A stretch of 64,000 bases of DNA. Source: Corynebacterium faecale. Lineage in GTDB: Bacteria; Actinomycetota; Actinomycetes; Mycobacteriales; Mycobacteriaceae. Shown in pieces: positions 1 through 9,408 of this stretch (position 1 is its first letter; every line of letters begins with the position of its first letter). Both the position numbers and the translations under genes were made by a program. The stretch is from assembly GCF_030408735.1 (NCBI RefSeq), contig NZ_CP047204.1:2666001-2730000 (forward strand). The letters are read 5' to 3'. A model generated the notes under the pieces. The model was not told where the DNA came from and did no database searches. It saw only the letters and a program-made list of their open reading frames with translations.

Positions 1-108
1 TCCGAGGTTCGCCCGGACAGAGATGGCCACGCCGAAGGCGAGTATGAACAGACCGAGGGGGAACAAGCCTGTTCTTTTGAGCAGATGAACAAGATCCCTG
101 AAGCTCAT
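1..108 (-). CDS. YczE/YitT-like membrane protein, 5' part only
   Basis: This is the first 36 codons of a minus-strand gene that runs off the left edge of the window. The N-terminus begins MSFRDLVHLLKRTG and continues into a hydrophobic stretch ending in SVRANLG. A first membrane helix followed by an (S/A)(I/V)(R/K)ANLG motif is typical of YczE/YyaS-type integral membrane proteins of unknown function. An in-frame TTG four codons upstream, preceded by AAAGAA, is an alternative start. The family call rests on this short stretch only. Confidence 0.5.
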   Translation of the reverse strand, partial: MSFRDLVHLLKRTGLFPLGLFILAFGVAISVRANLG

Positions 109-209
109 ATCCGTGGCCAACCATTCTTTATCAACTTGCACTATATGTTTCTATAGCAATCATAGTAAGGCCCACTATGTTGGTGTCCGCCACGCACCCA
201 CCGCAGGCG

Positions 210-401
210 TCAGGTCGCCAGATCCCTGCGCCGGAACCCCACCACACCCACTGCCATAAACACGCAGGCGATGAATCCAACCACACCGATTCCCAACCAC
301 CTGGAATCCCCGGTGATCTGTGGGATATGCCAGAAGGGACTGATCGCCAGCACCCACTCCCGGGCCCGACCTGTCAAGCCCCGGGTTTTGTAGAGGGTCA
401 T
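210..401 (-). pseudogene. C-terminal fragment of an ABC-2 type permease
   Basis: The 63 readable residues contain ISPFWHIP, then a hydrophobic helix, and end in VGFRRRDLAT. This matches the last transmembrane segment and the G-(F/Y)-RRRD tail of ABC-2 type exporter permeases. An in-frame stop lies directly before the first ATG, and upstream sequence changes into an IS3 remnant. The rest of the permease is therefore missing, probably removed by transposition. The fragment should not yield a working protein. The family assignment is by eye from a short tail. Confidence 0.5.
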
Positions 402-429
402 TTACTTAACTATCAGGCCGCTTGAACCT

Positions 430-706
430 GAAGCATCGTCTAGTCCTGGTGGGCCTCCCGCGGCGGTCGGTAATCCAGTGACGAGTGCAGCCGGCGACTG
501 TTGTACCACCCAATCCACTTCGAGGATTCCACCAAAACATCTGTTAAAGATGGCCACGTCCCGCTGATCGATAAGCTCCGCCTTGAACACTTCAATTCAA
601 TTCAATGCCTCAGCCATCGCATTGTCATAAGAGTCCCCCTTGGATCCCACCGAGGCAACTACGTCTGATTCCGCCAGGGTCTCACCGTAGACAATGCTGC
701 GGTATT
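430..706 (-). mobile_element. IS3-family transposase (OrfB) 3' remnant
   Basis: Read on the minus strand this segment gives the end of an IS3-type DDE transposase. Recognisable pieces are QYRSIVYGETLAES, SYDNAMAEA (the second catalytic Asp region), FKAELID and, in another frame, WYNSRRLHSSLDYRPP. The coding frame is broken by a stop and a frameshift at the GAATTGAATTGAAG run near position 600. Only the 3' third of the gene is present. Its 5' edge abuts the terminus of a second IS3 copy in the opposite orientation. Confidence 0.8.
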
Positions 707-710
707 GAAG

Positions 711-1130
711 GACCTGACCCCCGTTTGGTGGACACCTTGAAACCAGCATGATGCTGGGAAAGGTAATCTGCCACCATGCCGATCAAGACCTATTCAGAGG
801 AGTTCAATCGCGACGCCGTCGCCTTGTATGAGAACTCCCCAGGCACCTCGATCCAGACCATCGCCACCGATCTTGGGGTCAATCGCGCCACGTTAGCGAA
901 CTGGGTGAAAAAATACCGCACCACAACTCCCACCGAAACGCCTTCACCAGCCTCGGTGACTGAAGCTGAGCGGATCCGCCAATTGGAACGCGAGGTCAGC
1001 CGCTTGAGAGAAGAGCGCGATATCGTGGCGGAAGGCCGCCAAATATTTTCCCGGCAAGAGACGAGACTTTGATCAGCTTTCGGTTCGTTGATGACACCTC
1101 CAAGACCTATTGTTACGGAGCGCTTTTTGG
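711..1130 (+). mobile_element. IS3-family element, 5' end with orfA and start of orfB
   Basis: The segment starts with an IS3-like terminal repeat (CTGACCCCCGTTTGGTGGAC around 714-733), followed by orfA and the first ~20 codons of orfB (SFRFVDD...). The remainder of orfB is absent because an IS481-family element begins at about 1153. Together with the adjoining 3' remnant it shows that at least two IS3-family copies decayed here. Confidence 0.75.
776..1072 (+). pseudogene. IS3-family OrfA (HTH protein), damaged C-terminus
   Basis: The 98-residue frame begins MPIKTYSEEFNRDAVALY, the standard OrfA opening, with an HTH_Tnp_1-type helix-turn-helix (about residues 20-50) and a leucine-zipper-like segment containing RLREERDIV. 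Intact OrfA proteins continue with a (R)KAAKYF-type motif. Here one extra G in the GTGGCGG run at about 1024-1030 shifts the frame and gives a wrong tail. The downstream OrfB is truncated, so no active transposase can be made by frameshifting. It belongs to the IS3 remnant that surrounds it. Confidence 0.75.
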
Positions 1131-1152
1131 TAGCGCAGTTGGGTCTATCCGG

Positions 1153-2853
1153 TGTAAAGTATCAGCACCTTGTGCACAGTCAGTATCACTAGGTTATGCA
1201 CACTCAACATCACCACCTTGTGCACATCAGTACCAAGGGGTGGGGCCTGCTGGGAATGGGATCAAGGACCTCAATCCCAGGCCTGACGATCAATCGATGT
1301 TGTCGAGAGTTTCCCAGAACTGGGCATGCCGTTTCGTCCACGTCGTTGACGGCTCCGCAAGATACACACCTTTGATCTTGTAAGAATTGATAAACTTCCT
1401 TGATTGGGCCATCGCCACCACAGGCAACGGAATCATCAACACCAGCTCACCGGTGTGTTGATCCCACAGGCACAGCTCATCAGCGGTGATAGTCCGATAG
1501 AATAGCCGGCCGGCCAGGGTTCGGGGCACGCCGATGCGCATGCCTTGGTAGAAAACAATGGAGTTTTCCTTGGTGATCTTGATGGTGTCCGGATCCGGTG
1601 CACTGCGATCTGATTCGGGGTCATCAATCACCGCACGGGCCTCAACCAGTCCGGTGTCTGGTTGGCGGTAGATATCGGTTTGGGCTTCTTTCCTACGACG
1701 ATAGTGCTGGACTCGTTGAGCCAATACCGAGGGATCAAGGGGCTCAGTTGCTGGGGCGTGATCAATCATTTCCCAGGCTTGAAATGGGGTCAAATGACCG
1801 GGTAAACCCTGGTGGGGGCGTTTGGTGTTGTAATGCTTGCGAAACATCTCGATGCGCAGTGCTGCCTCTTCCAGGGTGGAGGGCTGGTGAACGCGCAGGT
1901 ATTTCAGCAAGGTGCTGTGGCTGCGCTCATTTTTACCTTGGGTCTGCGGATGAGCAGGGCGGCCACTAATGGCGAGACATCCTTTGCTGGCCAGGAATGC
2001 TTCTAGCGCACCGATGTTTCCTTGGCGGAGCTGGTTGAAAGCAGAGGAATTATCAGAGAGCAGCTCCTGTGGTGCGCCGAATTCTGCAATTGCTGCGCGG
2101 ACCACGGTGACAGCATCGAGGGAGTTCTCTGGATTGGGAAAGCACTGGGTTCCCACATCAAAGCGGGTGGCGTCATCAACGAGCTGGTAGATGCAGATTT
2201 CGGTGGCATCCGGGTTATGCAGGCGAAATTCGAAGGCATCGAGTTGCCACATTTGACATCGCGTGGGCGCGTTGGAATCTGATCAGGGTCTTCTTCGGTC
2301 GCTTCTTTGGGTTTGTTTCCACGACTCCAGCGGCTCGTAGGAGCCTGGCGATGGTGGCGGTGGAGGGGAGGTTGTCGAGCATGCTGGATTGTTCGATGGC
2401 TTCATAGCGAATTGAAATGGGTCCGTAGTCCCAACCGTCTGCTTTGAGCTTGTTACGCAACCGGATCAGTTCTCGGGTGGTGGGGCTTCATCAAAGCGGC
2501 GGTGGATGGTGTGTGGGGCGCTGCTATGTGGGTGGAGGGCTGCTGAGGCTTCTTCGTCGAAGCGTTGGCGGATGGTGTAGTAAACCCGTCTGGAGATCCC
2601 TAGGTCACGGCAAAATTGGGTGATCGGCGGGGAGTCGGGGGCTGTGGGGTCGAAGTTGATGATTTTCCGGCGGAGTGCTGGTGGGAGAGGTTTTGGCATC
2701 TGCCCATTGTCGTGAATTCCCAGCGTGATCCGTGGGCTGCTGAGCCCTTTTTCTTAGAGCCGAAAAAGTTCAGGTGTGGTGCGCATAGGGTTGGTGATAC
2801 ATGTGTGCATAAGGTCGTGATACTTACTGTGCACAACGTCATGATAGAGCACA
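1153..2853 (-). mobile_element. Decayed IS481-family insertion sequence with long imperfect ends
   Basis: Both ends carry related inverted sequences with a conserved core TTGTGCACAG-TNAGTATCAC and a second TTATGCACAC/TTGTGCACA block, lying at 1160-1225 on the left and inverted at 2785-2845 on the right. These subterminal repeats resemble transposase-binding arrays. The similarity continues outward past the TGT...ACA tips into the flanking GGGTCTAYCCGG sequence on both sides. The true ends may therefore be about 100 bp long, or both tips may sit in related IS3 sequences. The transposase inside is frameshifted twice, so the element looks immobile. Confidence 0.7.
1290..2699 (-). pseudogene. IS481-family transposase, two frameshifts
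   Basis: Three overlapping minus-strand frames join into one transposase of about 470 residues. The first (2699-2466) has the N-terminal helix-turn-helix with FCRDLGISRRVYYTIRQRF. The second (2460-2215) carries LKADGWDYGPISIRYEA and LLRAAGVV. The third (2252-1290) is the rve/DDE integrase core with MWQLDAFEF (first Asp), ELLSDNSSAF (second Asp) and the QGKNERSH motif with the catalytic Glu. One indel near 2480 and one extra base near 2252 separate the frames. Programmed frameshifting is unlikely because no slippery heptamer is evident at either join. Confidence 0.75.
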
Positions 2854-3279
2854 CCGGGTAGACCCAACCGCGCTACCGAAAAGAGCTCCACAACACCGGA
2901 ATTGCAGTACCATTTCACCCCATTTGGCAAATCTGCTTCCTAAATAAACCCTCGTGTCCACTATCCGGGGGTCGGGCCCACTTTTGAGAATGCGTATCAC
3001 CAGCAAGAAGCCACTGTTGCCGAGAAGTATAGCTCTCCCAAAACAAAAGCTGTGTCTGCGAAGCTAGGCCAGCAAGAAAAGTCCAGCTCATCAGAGTTCA
3101 GACCCGCAACTCTACAAAGCTTTTGTTTTGAGACGGCTATAGCTTAACTAACTGTCCACGATTTGCGGGTAGCCTCAACATGCAAGACACACAGTGTGGC
3201 CAGTCCACCAATGGGGCATTTCGGATGGCCCTGGGACTGACCCCCATTATCAGCGTCTACCAAACAGGGGTTAGGTCCC
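2854..3279. other. Stretch of degenerate IS3-type ends, no gene
   Basis: No supportable coding sequence is present. The sequence at 2954-2980 (TGTCCACTATCCGGGGGTCG core) matches the reverse complement of the IS3 terminus seen at 711-736. A second pair of such ends faces each other at 3233-3279: GGGACTGACCCCC and then TCTACCAAACAGGGGTTAGG. These look like solo termini or the footprint of an element whose interior was deleted. An unrelated inverted repeat lies between them. Confidence 0.5.
3028..3141. repeat. 23-bp imperfect inverted repeat, MITE-like
   Basis: The left arm (3028-3050) and right arm (3119-3141) match at about 19 of 23 positions, sharing TATAGC and CAAAACAAAAGC. They enclose 68 bp without an open frame. 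The size and arrangement are those of a small non-autonomous element, but no target duplication is obvious. It sits among IS3 fragments. Confidence 0.4.
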
Positions 3280-3379
3280 TACAAAACCCGGGGCTTGCCA
3301 GTCGACTGAGCTGATCTGGTCTCACACCCTCACGCACGCCAGGATGCTATGCCGTGCGCAATACACAGAAGACAGCGAA

Positions 3380-3421
3380 GTACCCCGCGGGAACCTATAT
3401 TTTAGGATTCCCGCGGGGTAC
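3380..3421. terminator. Strong hairpin terminator after the collagen-like surface gene
   Basis: A perfect 14-bp stem, GTACCCCGCGGGAA against TTCCCGCGGGGTAC, encloses a 14-base AT-rich loop. It lies about 40 bp past the stop codon of the large minus-strand gene. There is only a weak T-rich tract on the minus side. It can act in either direction, and it separates the surface gene from the IS graveyard. Confidence 0.75.
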
Positions 3422-3462
3422 TTAACTTATCACTGCCTGATGAACGCTTCTCAGACCCAGCT

Positions 3463-6400
3463 CTATGCCTCAGGCTCAGGAACCGGGCACAGAACGCTGG
3501 CACTACCAAAAGCTGCCAGGACGGCAACTCCAACCAGCACCGGAACGACGATCTGATTGGTCGTCATTCCAACCTGTGCCAGCCCTTGTTCCACCTGAAT
3601 GAGCCAGGCGGGCTTGGGTCCGGTAGAGCTCGAAATCGGCTTCAGGATCTCATCGATCTGTGCTCCAACAATCTGGGAGTACTGGCCGAGCAGAGGTGTA
3701 CCTACTGCTCCAGCAATGCCTACCGCTGCCAACAGTACCAAGATCTCATCCGGAATACCAGCAACACACTGCTGGATTCGGTTATTCGAGCTGAGATTCG
3801 AGCTGCCAAGATCAATGGTTCCGATATCTCCAGAGCCCTGGTCAGAGTAGGGGCCCGCAACGATTCCGGTGTCAATATCACCAATCCACCAGTTATTATT
3901 GCCACCGATGTATGGGGTTAGACCATCAAGCCCATCGGCCCCTTCAGCGTTAATACCGGTGTCGATATCGCCAATCCACCAGTTCTTGTTGCCACCGATG
4001 TGTGGGGTCAGACCATCCTGACCCGGAGCGCCCTTGATCGCCTCGAGGAAATCAGATTCACTTCCAGACTCATTACCCGGAAGCTCCTTCCACACCTCGT
4101 AGGCAGACTTGCCATCAGCACCACGCTGACCGATCAACGACTCCAAGAAATCATCAACCGTGCCAGTGTTACCGGCCTCAACCCACAACTCATACGCCGA
4201 CTTACCATCAGCACCAGTCGCACCAGTCGCACCGGTCGCACCATCAAGACCCTTCAGCGAATCCAGGAAATCCTGAATATCACCGCTGTTACCGGCCTCA
4301 ACCCACAACTCATACGCCGACTTACCATCGGCGCCCTTGATCGCCTCGAGGAAATCAGATTCACTTCCAGACTCATTACCCGGAAGCTCCTTCCACACCT
4401 CGTAGGCAGACTTGCCATCAGCACCACGCTGACCGATCAACGACTCCAAGAAATCATCAACCGTGCCAGTGTTACCGGCCTCAACCCACAACTCATACGC
4501 CGACTTACCATCAGCACCAGTCGCACCAGTCGCACCGGTCGCACCATCAAGACCCTTCAGCGAATCCAGGAAATCCTGAATATCACCGCTGTTACCGGCC
4601 TCAACCCACAACTCATACGCCGACTTACCATCGGCGCCCTTGATCGCCTCGAGGAAATCAGATTCACTTCCAGACTCATTACCCGGAAGCTCCTTCCACA
4701 CCTCGTAGGCAGACTTGCCATCAGCACCACGCTGACCGATCAACGACTCCAAGAAATCATCAACCGTGCCAGTGTTACCGGCCTCAACCCACAACTCATA
4801 CGCCGACTTACCATCAGCACCAGTCGCACCAGTCGCACCGGTCGCACCATCAAGACCCTTCAGCGAATCCAGGAAATCCTGAATATCACCGCTGTTACCG
4901 GCCTCAACCCACAACTCATACGCCGACTTACCATCCTGACCCTCAGCACGAACACCGGTATCAACACCGTTGATAAACCAGTTACCATTCGCCCCAATCG
5001 TCGGCGTCGCACCATCGGCACCATCGGCACCATCGGCACCGTTAAGACCCTCAGCCTTAACACCGGTATCAACCACGCCAATAAACCAGTTACCCGTAAC
5101 TGGATCAACATACGGAGTCAGACCATCCAGACCATCCTGACCCTCAGCACGAACACCGGTATCAACACCGTTGATAAACCAGTTACCATTCGCCCCAATC
5201 GTCGGCGTCGCACCATCGGCACCATCGGCACCATCGGCACCGTTAAGACCCTCAGCCTTAACACCGGTATCAACCACGCCAATAAACCAGTTACCCGTAA
5301 CTGGATCAACATACGGAGTCAGACCATCCAGACCATCCAGACCATCCTGACCCTCAGCACGAACACCGGTATCAACACCGTTGATAAACCAGTTACCATT
5401 CGCCCCAATCGTCGGCGTCGCACCATCGGCACCATCGGCACCATCGGCACCATCGGCACCATCGGCACCATCGGCACCGTTAAGACCCTCAGCCTTAACA
5501 CCGGTATCAACCACGCCAATAAACCAGTTACCCGTAACTGGATCAACATACGGAGTCAGACCATCCAGACCATCCAGACCATCCTGACCCTCAGCACGAA
5601 CACCGGTATCAACACCGTTGATAAACCAGTTACCATTCGCCCCAATCGTCGGCGTCGCACCATCGGCACCATCGGCACCATCGGCACCGTTAAGCCCCTC
5701 AGCCTTAACACCGGTATCAACCACGCCAATAAACCAGTTACCCGTAACTGGATCAACATACGGAGTCAGACCATCCAGACCATCCAGACCATCCTGACCC
5801 TCAGCACGAACACCGGTATCAACACCGTTGATAAACCAGTTACCATTCGCCCCAATCGTCGGCGTCGCACCATCGGCACCATCGGCACCATCGGCACCGT
5901 TAAGACCCTCAGCCTTAACACCGGTATCAACCACGCCAATAAACCAGTTACCCGTAACTGGATCAACATACGGAGTCAGACCATCCAGACCATCCAGACC
6001 ATCCTGACCCTCAGCACGAACACCGGTATCAACACCGTTGATAAACCAGTTACCATTCGCCCCAATCGTCGGCGTCGCACCATCGGCACCATCGGCACCA
6101 TCGGCACCATCGGCACCGTTAAGACCCTCAGCCTTAACACCGGTATCAACCACGCCAATAAACCAGTTACCCGTAACTGGATCAACATACGGAGTCAGAC
6201 CATCCAGACCATCCAGACCATCCTGACCCTCAGCACGAACACCGGTATCAACACCGTTGATAAACCAGTTACCATTCGCCCCAATCGTCGGCGTCGCACC
6301 ATCGGCACCATCGGCACCATCGGCACCATCGGCACCGTTAAGACCCTCAGCCTTAACACCGGTATCAACCACGCCAATAAACCAGTTACCCGTAACTGGA

Positions 6401-9400
6401 TCAACATACGGAGTCAGACCATCCAGACCATCCAGACCATCCTGACCCTCAGCACGAACACCGGTATCAACACCGTTGATAAACCAGTTACCATTCGCCC
6501 CAATCGTCGGCGTCGCACCATCGGCACCGTTAAGACCCTCAGCCTTAACACCGGTATCAGTGGCACCAATAAACCAGTTACCATTCGCCCCAATCGTCGG
6601 CGTCGCACCATCAACGCCCTCGGCTTTAACACCGGTATCAGTGGCACCAATAAACCAGTTACCATTCGCCCCAATATACGGAGTCAGTCCATCAACGCCC
6701 TCGGCTTTAACACCGGTATCAGTGGCACCAATAAACCAGTTACCATTCGCCCCAATCGTCGGCGTCGCACCATCAACGCCATTAGCCCCGTCATCGCCAT
6801 CTTCACCCTTAGGCCCTTGCGCTTTCACCCCGGTATCGGTGGCACCAATAAACCAGTTGCCTGTTTCCGGATCAATGTGAGGCATTGCGCCAGTTGCCGG
6901 TATTCCGGTATCGGTGGTGTCAATAAACCAGTTGCCTGTTTCCGGATCAATGTGAGGCGTTACACCGTCTTCTCCATGTGGAATATCGATAAAAGTATCA
7001 TCTGTGAACGTCACCCTGGTGTAATCGGCGAAACGTTCAATAGTTTTAACACCGAAGGGCGTAGTAACAACATTAACCCGAGCAGGTGCTCGATCTGATG
7101 ATCCATCCTCATAGGTAGCGATCACAGGAACTTCAAAAACAAGCCCAATTGGAGCATCGGTAGGTGCAGTAACAGAGAGCAAACCACTACTAGGTTCAAC
7201 CGTAATAGTCCAACCAGCATTTAGACCACGCCATGTAGGGTCAATACTATAAATAGTATTTGGAGGCATATCGGCATCCCATGTCTGAGCCACGGTTTTC
7301 GTTCCGCCGGCTTCAATAGTGAGCCAATCGTATCCTGGTTCATTCTCCTCAGCGAGGTTGAGACCAGTGTAAGAATACTGCAGCTCTTCAGAACGTGTTG
7401 TTTCACTTCCTAAAGTTATCGGGACTGTACCCCCAACAACATTCAGGTCAACCCACGGAGGAGTTGTAAAGGTAACAGTGCCAGCAACCTCATCATGAGT
7501 TACGGGACTGACACGGTATCCCGCAACATACACGGCATCTACGGGATAAGGGCTTCCCATATCGTCCATGAATCCAAATCGTGTATTAGAGATGGTGACA
7601 GTAGTGCCACCTACACGGGGCCCATTGTCGGGAGCAATCGTAAGATCAGTGACGATGGGACTATCTTCAGCAGCCACAATAGAAGTAGCGAGGGGCAGAG
7701 AAACAGTGCCTGCTCCACCTCCAAGATTCAAGAGGTCTACCTTAATTGCCGTGATGGCAAAAGGATCCGTAGCATTTGTGACCGTTCCTTGAACTGCATT
7801 CGGACGACCATCAACTGGCTGACCATTAGAAGTTAAGACATTCGGCTGCTCATTAATCGTGATATCCAAAACATTCTGAAGAATATCTTGCAGAATCGGA
7901 TCAAGTGTATTAACCACTCCATTGATTGTCGTAAAGACTCCATTTAGAATGCCTGTAGTTGGCTCAAGAAGAGTAGTCCTAATCAGATTTCCAACAGGAT
8001 TAAGCACTCCAATAACGGCATCAAGAAGGTCATCGAGCTCAATGGTTCCGCCAAGCAGACTACCAGTAACAATACCTGGTGCTCCGTTGATAATGTCCCC
8101 AAGTGTGCCGTCGATCTTAACCTGTGCAAGTTCAACTCCACCGCCTAATCCTGGCAAAAGTGAAATCTTTAGTGGAATTTCAATCTCGGTTGCAAGAATA
8201 GCCTGCTCTACCGTGTCCTGGATTTTCTTAGTCAGACCAGTGGCTGGATCAGTAAGAAGAGCACCAATTGCATCTACAATCTGGTTGATTTCACCAGCGC
8301 TAAGCAGCCCAGTATTAGCCGGTAAGTTACTGAGATTTCCACCATGAAGATACTCTAAGTTAACTTGAATATCCCCAGTGCCAAGATTAAGAACAACGAG
8401 GGAAGTTTCCGGAGTGGGCCCATTGTAGAGAGGCTCCAAAAGAAGCGTATTTAAACCATTTTCGATGTCCGTATCAATAATGACCGGGCCATCAGTTACA
8501 GCGCTCAGGGGAGACAAAGGCCCCAAGAAAGTAAGCGCACCATTAACTAACCCAAGTACGCCGTTAATGAGACCACTATCGTCAGCAAGATCTTCTACCG
8601 CTGCGTCAAGACCAGCTCCTACGTTTCCTGGCAGGAATGAACCACTGAGAGTTTGCAAAAGCGGGCTATGAACATTGAGTTCTGCATTCGCAATAGCGTA
8701 TTCAGCGGTGATAGTCCCACCTGCTTCTTGAGCACTCGAACTAACTGCACCAAGACGCAAGGAAAGATCATCAATTATCTGATCAGTCAGGTCTGCTATA
8801 CCCAGCTGAGAGAGGAAGCTGGTGAGCTGAATCTGAGTCTGAATATTGCCAGATCCATCATAAGCATCAACATCAATGAATCCGTCTTGGGTCAGAGCGC
8901 CTGTGGCTGCTTGAGCTCCAGTAGCATTGGGGGCGGCCGCAAAAGAGGAAAGAACTCCGACTCCAGGAGTCCCCAGATCAAGCAATCCTGTCGTGAGACC
9001 ACTTCCTACGAGTGGCAGATTAATTCCACCAATCTCTACCTCGATTGCTTGGAGTAGTGCAATATCAAGGGTACTTGTTTGTGCGGGTTCCCCATCATCT
9101 GCTGGCCACGACTGCTGTGCAGATACCGCTACTAAGGCATCATCAAAAGCACTTTGAGAGCCTGCTGCCAAGAATGGCTCAAATAATGATAAATCAATGA
9201 GAGTTCCATCTGCTAGCGATATATATGTTGCGGGAAGAGTTGCAGCATTAGCAGAGGAAACCATCCCTGCAGGCAATAGTGGATGAGCAGGAACAGCAAC
9301 CAATACACCCCCCACTAGAGCTGTACTTGTTATTGTTGCAACGCCAATCCGCGCCCACCGGCGGCGGAAAGAGTCTCTGGCTGAGAAGGGCCTCGACTTC

Positions 9401-9408
9401 GGTGTCAT
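3463..9408 (-). CDS. Giant repeat-rich collagen-like surface protein (choice-of-anchor G type)
   Basis: This 1981-residue protein has a long N-terminal signal peptide with twin-Arg-like RRRW and a likely cleavage after SSANA (residue ~55). A Leu/Gly/Asp-rich region resembling corynebacterial choice-of-anchor G domains covers about 56-560. It is followed by an IPT/TIG-like Ig segment (about 600-710) and a Rib-like domain (about 715-800). A long array of NWFI...DTGV units with GAD collagen-like triplets and three DGKSAYE repeat blocks comes next. The C-terminus has two hydrophobic segments and ends CPVPEPEA, with no LPXTG. GGAGA six bases before the ATG fixes the start. The role is inferred to be adhesion or a cell-surface stalk, anchored through the C-terminal helices. 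Composition is less GC-rich than its neighbours and it lies next to IS debris, so transfer is plausible. Confidence 0.85.
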   Translation of the reverse strand: MTPKSRPFSARDSFRRRWARIGVATITSTALVGGVLVAVPAHPLLPAGMVSSANAATLPATYISLADGTLIDLSLFEPFLAAGSQSAFDDALVAVSAQQSWPADDGEPAQTSTLDIALLQAIEVEIGGINLPLVGSGLTTGLLDLGTPGVGVLSSFAAAPNATGAQAATGALTQDGFIDVDAYDGSGNIQTQIQLTSFLSQLGIADLTDQIIDDLSLRLGAVSSSAQEAGGTITAEYAIANAELNVHSPLLQTLSGSFLPGNVGAGLDAAVEDLADDSGLINGVLGLVNGALTFLGPLSPLSAVTDGPVIIDTDIENGLNTLLLEPLYNGPTPETSLVVLNLGTGDIQVNLEYLHGGNLSNLPANTGLLSAGEINQIVDAIGALLTDPATGLTKKIQDTVEQAILATEIEIPLKISLLPGLGGGVELAQVKIDGTLGDIINGAPGIVTGSLLGGTIELDDLLDAVIGVLNPVGNLIRTTLLEPTTGILNGVFTTINGVVNTLDPILQDILQNVLDITINEQPNVLTSNGQPVDGRPNAVQGTVTNATDPFAITAIKVDLLNLGGGAGTVSLPLATSIVAAEDSPIVTDLTIAPDNGPRVGGTTVTISNTRFGFMDDMGSPYPVDAVYVAGYRVSPVTHDEVAGTVTFTTPPWVDLNVVGGTVPITLGSETTRSEELQYSYTGLNLAEENEPGYDWLTIEAGGTKTVAQTWDADMPPNTIYSIDPTWRGLNAGWTITVEPSSGLLSVTAPTDAPIGLVFEVPVIATYEDGSSDRAPARVNVVTTPFGVKTIERFADYTRVTFTDDTFIDIPHGEDGVTPHIDPETGNWFIDTTDTGIPATGAMPHIDPETGNWFIGATDTGVKAQGPKGEDGDDGANGVDGATPTIGANGNWFIGATDTGVKAEGVDGLTPYIGANGNWFIGATDTGVKAEGVDGATPTIGANGNWFIGATDTGVKAEGLNGADGATPTIGANGNWFINGVDTGVRAEGQDGLDGLDGLTPYVDPVTGNWFIGVVDTGVKAEGLNGADGADGADGADGATPTIGANGNWFINGVDTGVRAEGQDGLDGLDGLTPYVDPVTGNWFIGVVDTGVKAEGLNGADGADGADGADGATPTIGANGNWFINGVDTGVRAEGQDGLDGLDGLTPYVDPVTGNWFIGVVDTGVKAEGLNGADGADGADGATPTIGANGNWFINGVDTGVRAEGQDGLDGLDGLTPYVDPVTGNWFIGVVDTGVKAEGLNGADGADGADGATPTIGANGNWFINGVDTGVRAEGQDGLDGLDGLTPYVDPVTGNWFIGVVDTGVKAEGLNGADGADGADGADGADGADGATPTIGANGNWFINGVDTGVRAEGQDGLDGLDGLTPYVDPVTGNWFIGVVDTGVKAEGLNGADGADGADGATPTIGANGNWFINGVDTGVRAEGQDGLDGLTPYVDPVTGNWFIGVVDTGVKAEGLNGADGADGADGATPTIGANGNWFINGVDTGVRAEGQDGKSAYELWVEAGNSGDIQDFLDSLKGLDGATGATGATGADGKSAYELWVEAGNTGTVDDFLESLIGQRGADGKSAYEVWKELPGNESGSESDFLEAIKGADGKSAYELWVEAGNSGDIQDFLDSLKGLDGATGATGATGADGKSAYELWVEAGNTGTVDDFLESLIGQRGADGKSAYEVWKELPGNESGSESDFLEAIKGADGKSAYELWVEAGNSGDIQDFLDSLKGLDGATGATGATGADGKSAYELWVEAGNTGTVDDFLESLIGQRGADGKSAYEVWKELPGNESGSESDFLEAIKGAPGQDGLTPHIGGNKNWWIGDIDTGINAEGADGLDGLTPYIGGNNNWWIGDIDTGIVAGPYSDQGSGDIGTIDLGSSNLSSNNRIQQCVAGIPDEILVLLAAVGIAGAVGTPLLGQYSQIVGAQIDEILKPISSSTGPKPAWLIQVEQGLAQVGMTTNQIVVPVLVGVAVLAAFGSASVLCPVPEPEA
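4027..4935 (-). repeat. Three 303-bp tandem repeats coding DGKSAYE blocks
   Basis: The sequence CCCTTGATCGCCTCGAGGAA recurs at 4031, 4334 and 4637, giving a period of exactly 303 bp (101 residues). Each unit encodes three DGKSAYE(L/V)W modules separated by collagen-like GATGATGATG. The copies appear virtually identical at the DNA level, pointing to recent duplication or gene conversion. The array lies near the C-terminal end of the surface protein. Confidence 0.9.
4936..6545 (-). repeat. About 7.5 tandem repeats of 201-237 bp coding NWFI/GAD units
   Basis: Each unit encodes NWFINGVDTGVRAEG, one or two DGL triplets, TPYVDPVTGNWFIGVVDTG, VKAEGLNG and a run of GAD triplets. Successive units are 201, 237, 210, 210, 219 and 219 bp apart. 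The differences are multiples of 9 bp and come from the number of ACCATCGGC (GAD) or ACCATCCAG (GLD) nonamers. This is a variable-number repeat inside a repeat. Older, diverged NWFIGATDTG copies continue to about 6995. Confidence 0.9.

Noticed and set aside
177..425. 82-codon plus-strand ORF at the left edge
   Set aside because: It is antisense to the permease fragment, with Pro/His-rich low-complexity sequence.
4000..7098. 1032-codon plus-strand open frame opposite the surface gene
   Set aside because: It arises because repeats with periods divisible by three leave antisense frames open. It has no Shine-Dalgarno site, no signal and only low-complexity Arg/Thr/Ile repeats.
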